Shown here one piece after another: positions 61,051-64,000 of a stretch of 64,000 bases of DNA (within the stretch, counting starts at the first letter, position 1; each line of letters starts with the position of its first letter). The DNA comes from CAZCCC01 sp964535715 (lineage in GTDB: Bacteria > Patescibacteriota > Patescibacteriia > Buchananbacterales > UBA6539). The translations under genes and the position numbers were made by a program. Where the stretch lies: contig CAZHUO010000002.1 in the NCBI GenBank assembly GCA_964535715.1, positions 1 to 64,000 on the forward strand, given 5' to 3'. The notes beneath the pieces were generated by a model, which saw only the letters and a program-made list of their open reading frames with translations, searched no databases and had not been told where the DNA came from.

Positions 61051-62488
61051 GATATTATTAATAAATCCGGCTTTTAATATTGCCAAAGACAACTACGACA
61101 GTTCGATTTCAGTCGGATTATTAAGTATTGCCACATACTTAGATAGTCAAGGAGTAGGGGTGGAAATAGTTGATGGAGCAAGACAAAATAATTATTTGGA
61201 TTTAATCAAAGCTAAAGCCTCAGGTTATAATTTTTTCGGCTTGTCGGTAATGACCACTCAAATCCCTGGTGCTTTAAAAATAAGCCAATTAATAAAAGAT
61301 TTAAATCCAAACTGTAAAATTATTTGGGGTGGAACCCATCCAACCTTTTTTCCAAAAGAAACAATCGCACATCCTTTAGTTGATATTGTTTGTATTGGCG
61401 AAGGGGAATCTACCGTTTTGGATATAGCTAGCGGTAAAAGTTTAGAAGGAATTGACGGCATTGTCTATAAAAGGAATGATGAAATTATTACTAATCATCC
61501 GCGCAAATTGCACAATCCCGCCGATATGCCTATTTTTAAATGGAGCCTGATACCGGAAGTGATTTTAAAAAAGTTGGAATTAGTTCCGTCTTTGACTTCG
61601 CGTGGTTGTCCGCACCGTTGCACTTTTTGTATAAATGCTATTTTGAAAAATAAGTGGCGTGGTCGTACTGTTGATCAAGTTTTGAGTGATTTGGAAACTA
61701 TAAAAAATAATATATATTTTAAGGGGAAAAATGTAAGATTTTGGGATGAAAATTTTTTTGTTGATATTAATAGATCTAAAGAAATTATCAACGGTATGAT
61801 TGAAAGAAGTTTAGAAATACCGTGGGAAACAACAATCAGGGTTGATTATATTAAGGATGGGCAAGTTGATGATAATTTTTTGGCGAAAATTAAAAAGTCC
61901 GGCTGTTATCTTCTTTCTTTCGGAGCGGAATCGGGGTCATCGGAAATTTTAGCCAAGATAAAAAAGGATATTACTGCTGAAGAAATTTTGAATTCGGCAA
62001 GAATGTGTTTAAAACATAATATTATTCCTCAATATTCTTTTATGATCGGGTTGCCGGGTGAAAGCAAAAAGGATATGAAGATGACCCTGAAGGTTATTGA
62101 TCGACTAGTTAAACTAAGCGATAAAGTTCAAATTCTTGGTCCTCAGGCTTTTAGGCCATATCCGGGATCCACTTTGTATGAAGAATGTATTACTGCTGGC
62201 TGGCAGGCTCCTAAAACTTTGGAGGATTGGTCTCATTTGATAGAAAATGAATTAAGTTATCTAACTGTTCAAAATTTTCCCTGGGTTAAATATAAAAATT
62301 TTGTTGAATCAATGGAAGCCTATGTCCGTTTTGGCGCCCATAACATTAAAAGTGCAATGGGTTCAACTGTTAAGGCTAAAAAGCTGGTAAAATTAATTTT
62401 TGTTTTAATTTGTAAATTAAGATGGAAGTTGAAATTTTTTGCCTGGCCAATAGAATTTAAATTAGCTAAAAGGTTTGTTACCAAGTAA
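61043..62488 (+). CDS. B12-binding-type radical SAM protein
   Basis: The 481-residue protein has an N-terminal cobalamin-binding-like Rossmann domain (about 1-130: VGLLSIATYLDSQG, VDIVCIGEGE) and a radical SAM core with C-x3-C-x2-C in SRGCPHRCTFCI (about 190-200). A long C-terminal region follows. Enzymes of this build do methylations and other difficult reactions in surface-glycan, bacteriochlorophyll and antibiotic pathways. It overlaps the upstream GT4 gene by 8 nt, so a sugar or lipid modification is likely. Product unknown. Confidence 0.87.
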   Translation: MNKILLINPAFNIAKDNYDSSISVGLLSIATYLDSQGVGVEIVDGARQNNYLDLIKAKASGYNFFGLSVMTTQIPGALKISQLIKDLNPNCKIIWGGTHPTFFPKETIAHPLVDIVCIGEGESTVLDIASGKSLEGIDGIVYKRNDEIITNHPRKLHNPADMPIFKWSLIPEVILKKLELVPSLTSRGCPHRCTFCINAILKNKWRGRTVDQVLSDLETIKNNIYFKGKNVRFWDENFFVDINRSKEIINGMIERSLEIPWETTIRVDYIKDGQVDDNFLAKIKKSGCYLLSFGAESGSSEILAKIKKDITAEEILNSARMCLKHNIIPQYSFMIGLPGESKKDMKMTLKVIDRLVKLSDKVQILGPQAFRPYPGSTLYEECITAGWQAPKTLEDWSHLIENELSYLTVQNFPWVKYKNFVESMEAYVRFGAHNIKSAMGSTVKAKKLVKLIFVLICKLRWKLKFFAWPIEFKLAKRFVTK

Positions 62489-62491
62489 AAT

Positions 62492-63601
62492 ATGAGAGTT
62501 TTAATGATCTCAATTGATAAAGGACTGCTTGGTCAAGGTCAACTTGGAGATGTAGTTGAGCGTCATATTGAATATGGAAAACAAGTTGAGAGGTTAGATA
62601 TTATTGTTTTTTCTCATAAAGGTTATAGAAATTATAAAATTTCTGAAAAAGTTACTTCTTATCCGACCAATTCAGCAAGTAAGTTTAGATATTTTTCTGA
62701 TGCTTTAAAAATTGGAAAATGCTTATTTAAGGATAAACGGTATGACTTAATTGTCACTCAAGAGCCATTTTTAGCAGGTTTAGTTGGTGTTATTTTAAAA
62801 AAGAAATTTGGCAGTAAGTTATTGGTTCATTTTCACGGAGATTTTTGGAAAAATAAAAATTGGTTGAAAGAACATTGGGTTAACTATATATTTTTATTAA
62901 TTTCAAAATTTGTCGTGCCAAAAGTCGATGGCATTAGAGTTATGAGTCAAGGACAAAAAGATAAATTAGTTAAAGTGGGAATTGATAAAAATAAAATCAG
63001 AGTAATTTCTACGCCGGTTGATTTGCAAAAATATTTAAATCAAGAATTAAGAATTAAGAGTCAAGAATCAAGAATAGTTTTACATGTTGGTAGGAACGAT
63101 AAGGTTAAGGACTATTCAACTTTAATTAAAGCATTTAAAATAGTCAGCCAAAAATTGCCAAATGCAAAATTTATTCAGGTCGGTGCGGACTCAGAAATTA
63201 AGAAAGCAATTGAAGATTTTGGACCCATTGAAGTAGATATTTTAGGAAAAGTCAGTTCTGAAAATTTGATTAATATCTATAATCAATCTGACGTCGTTGT
63301 TTTAAGTTCAACTTCTGAAAGTTTTGGCAAGGTCCTAGTTGAAGCCAATGCCTGCGGCAAGCCGGTAGTTTCTACGGCTACGACAGGTGCTAAAGAAATA
63401 ATCCAAGACGGTTATAATGGCTATTTAGTATCGATCGGTGATGCTGAGGACTTGGCTGAGAAAATTTTATATCTTTTAAATAATCCAGAAGATGCCAAAG
63501 AGATGGGGAAAAAGGGCCGTAAACTGGTCAAAGAAAAATTTGGCAACAATATGGAAAGGATAATTAATTTTTGGCAAGAATTAACTTATGGCAAAAAGTA
63601 A
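62492..63601 (+). CDS. Glycosyltransferase family 4
   Basis: The 369-residue GT-B enzyme has the GT4 C-terminal signature SSTSESFGKVLVEANACGKPVVSTATTGAKEII (about 270-305) and an N-terminal half with GQGQLGDVVERH. It starts 3 nt after the radical SAM gene, and its stop codon overlaps the next gene by 14 nt. Fourth glycosyltransferase of the locus. Confidence 0.91.
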   Translation: MRVLMISIDKGLLGQGQLGDVVERHIEYGKQVERLDIIVFSHKGYRNYKISEKVTSYPTNSASKFRYFSDALKIGKCLFKDKRYDLIVTQEPFLAGLVGVILKKKFGSKLLVHFHGDFWKNKNWLKEHWVNYIFLLISKFVVPKVDGIRVMSQGQKDKLVKVGIDKNKIRVISTPVDLQKYLNQELRIKSQESRIVLHVGRNDKVKDYSTLIKAFKIVSQKLPNAKFIQVGADSEIKKAIEDFGPIEVDILGKVSSENLINIYNQSDVVVLSSTSESFGKVLVEANACGKPVVSTATTGAKEIIQDGYNGYLVSIGDAEDLAEKILYLLNNPEDAKEMGKKGRKLVKEKFGNNMERIINFWQELTYGKK

Positions 63602-64000
63602 ATTGTTTGAAGAAAAAATAATAAAAATTTTTACTGAAAAAAATAAAATTATTGATATTGGCGGGGGATTAAGAATTAATTCCGAAAAGAATAATCGTTT
63701 TGATGAAAATAACAAATGGTTAAAGCCTTATTTGGAAAAGGTGAATTACTTGATTTTAGACAAAGTTTCAAGCTATAACCCCGATATTGTTGGCGATATT
63801 CACCAGCTCCCTTTGGCGGATAATTCCGTTGATGCGATTATTTGCATTGCGGTTTTGGAACATGTAGAAAATCCAATTAAGGCTTGTGAAGAAATTTATC
63901 GTGTTTTAAAACCCGGCGGCTATGTTTTTATTTATGTACCGTTTCTTTATTATTATCATCCAATGGAAGGGTATTATCAAGATTTTTATCGTTTTACAAT
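63588..64000 (+). CDS. Class I SAM-dependent methyltransferase, cut by the window end
   Basis: The first 137 residues are present. They show the core IIDIGGGLRI, the acidic LPLADNSVDAIICIAVLEHV segment and the CEEIYRVLKPGGYVFIYVPF strand of Methyltransf_11-type enzymes. The ATG at 63588 overlaps the GT4 gene by 14 nt. The full length continues beyond the window. Position suggests glycan or lipid-carrier methylation. Confidence 0.85.
   Translation, partial: MAKSKLFEEKIIKIFTEKNKIIDIGGGLRINSEKNNRFDENNKWLKPYLEKVNYLILDKVSSYNPDIVGDIHQLPLADNSVDAIICIAVLEHVENPIKACEEIYRVLKPGGYVFIYVPFLYYYHPMEGYYQDFYRFT

Overview
The window is a 64 kb AT-rich bacterial segment. The gene repertoire looks like a Patescibacteria (Candidate Phyla Radiation) genome. 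It has a very large putative S-layer gene behind an ECF sigma factor and a DUF5667 protein, a PilT/pseudopilin block, many short single-domain genes, GIY-YIG micro-elements, and intergenic regions full of long imperfect palindromes. Most starts have no Shine-Dalgarno (SD) sequence. TGA is a normal stop. The assignment is an inference from gene content and style; no rRNA or ribosomal protein gene is present to fix it.

Layout. 0.1-1.4 kb: serine recombinase, minus strand. 1.5-10.0 kb: one transcription unit with a small basic peptide, hsdM, hsdS, a membrane TPR protein, hsdR, a YgjP-like metallopeptidase and a possible PD-(D/E)XK nuclease. 10.0-11.4 kb: small ORFs and an anchored protein of unknown function. 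11.4-13.7 kb: a GC-richer island with an OMPP1/FadL-type outer-membrane protein (minus) and a methyltransferase (plus). 13.7-17.0 kb: 7TM-GAF histidine kinase, response regulator and a low-molecular-weight phosphatase/ArsC-like protein. 17.1-19.0 kb: a second GC-richer island with a 27-residue peptide gene on a perfect SD, a strong hairpin, and a PqqD/radical SAM/SPASM maturase, which reads as a minimal RiPP operon. 19.0-31 kb: housekeeping and small enzymes, including rlmN, polysaccharide deacetylase, HU, a GT-B-like enzyme, the 2-oxoacid:ferredoxin oxidoreductase pair korA/korB, and a secreted propeller protein.

31-34 kb: L,D-transpeptidase, palindromic elements, and tRNA-Pro(CGG) with two truncated copies of its 3' part around a GIY-YIG gene. 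34-44 kb: uppS, rarA, a Nudix gene, pilT, a lipoprotein, a pseudopilin, membrane proteins, and an HtrA-like protein that has lost its catalytic triad. 42-48 kb: ECF sigma factor, its partner, and the S-layer gene with a structured leader. 48-56 kb: a second GIY-YIG element, then a surface unit: TPR protein, O-antigen ligase/TPR, CotH kinase fused to a beta-helix, VTC domain protein, DUF4956 membrane protein. 56-64 kb: an exopolysaccharide locus with four GT4 enzymes, a nucleotide-sugar dehydrogenase, a B12-binding-type radical SAM protein, and a methyltransferase cut by the window end.

How it fits together: the left side is an accessory defence island beside a recombinase. Two islands of foreign style, with higher GC and strong SDs, interrupt the native AT-rich, SD-poor background. 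The right half builds the cell surface (S-layer, pili, glycan polymerisation and export). The best candidates for an undescribed system are the 27-residue peptide/maturase operon, the CotH-VTC-DUF4956 unit, and the tRNA-linked GIY-YIG elements.
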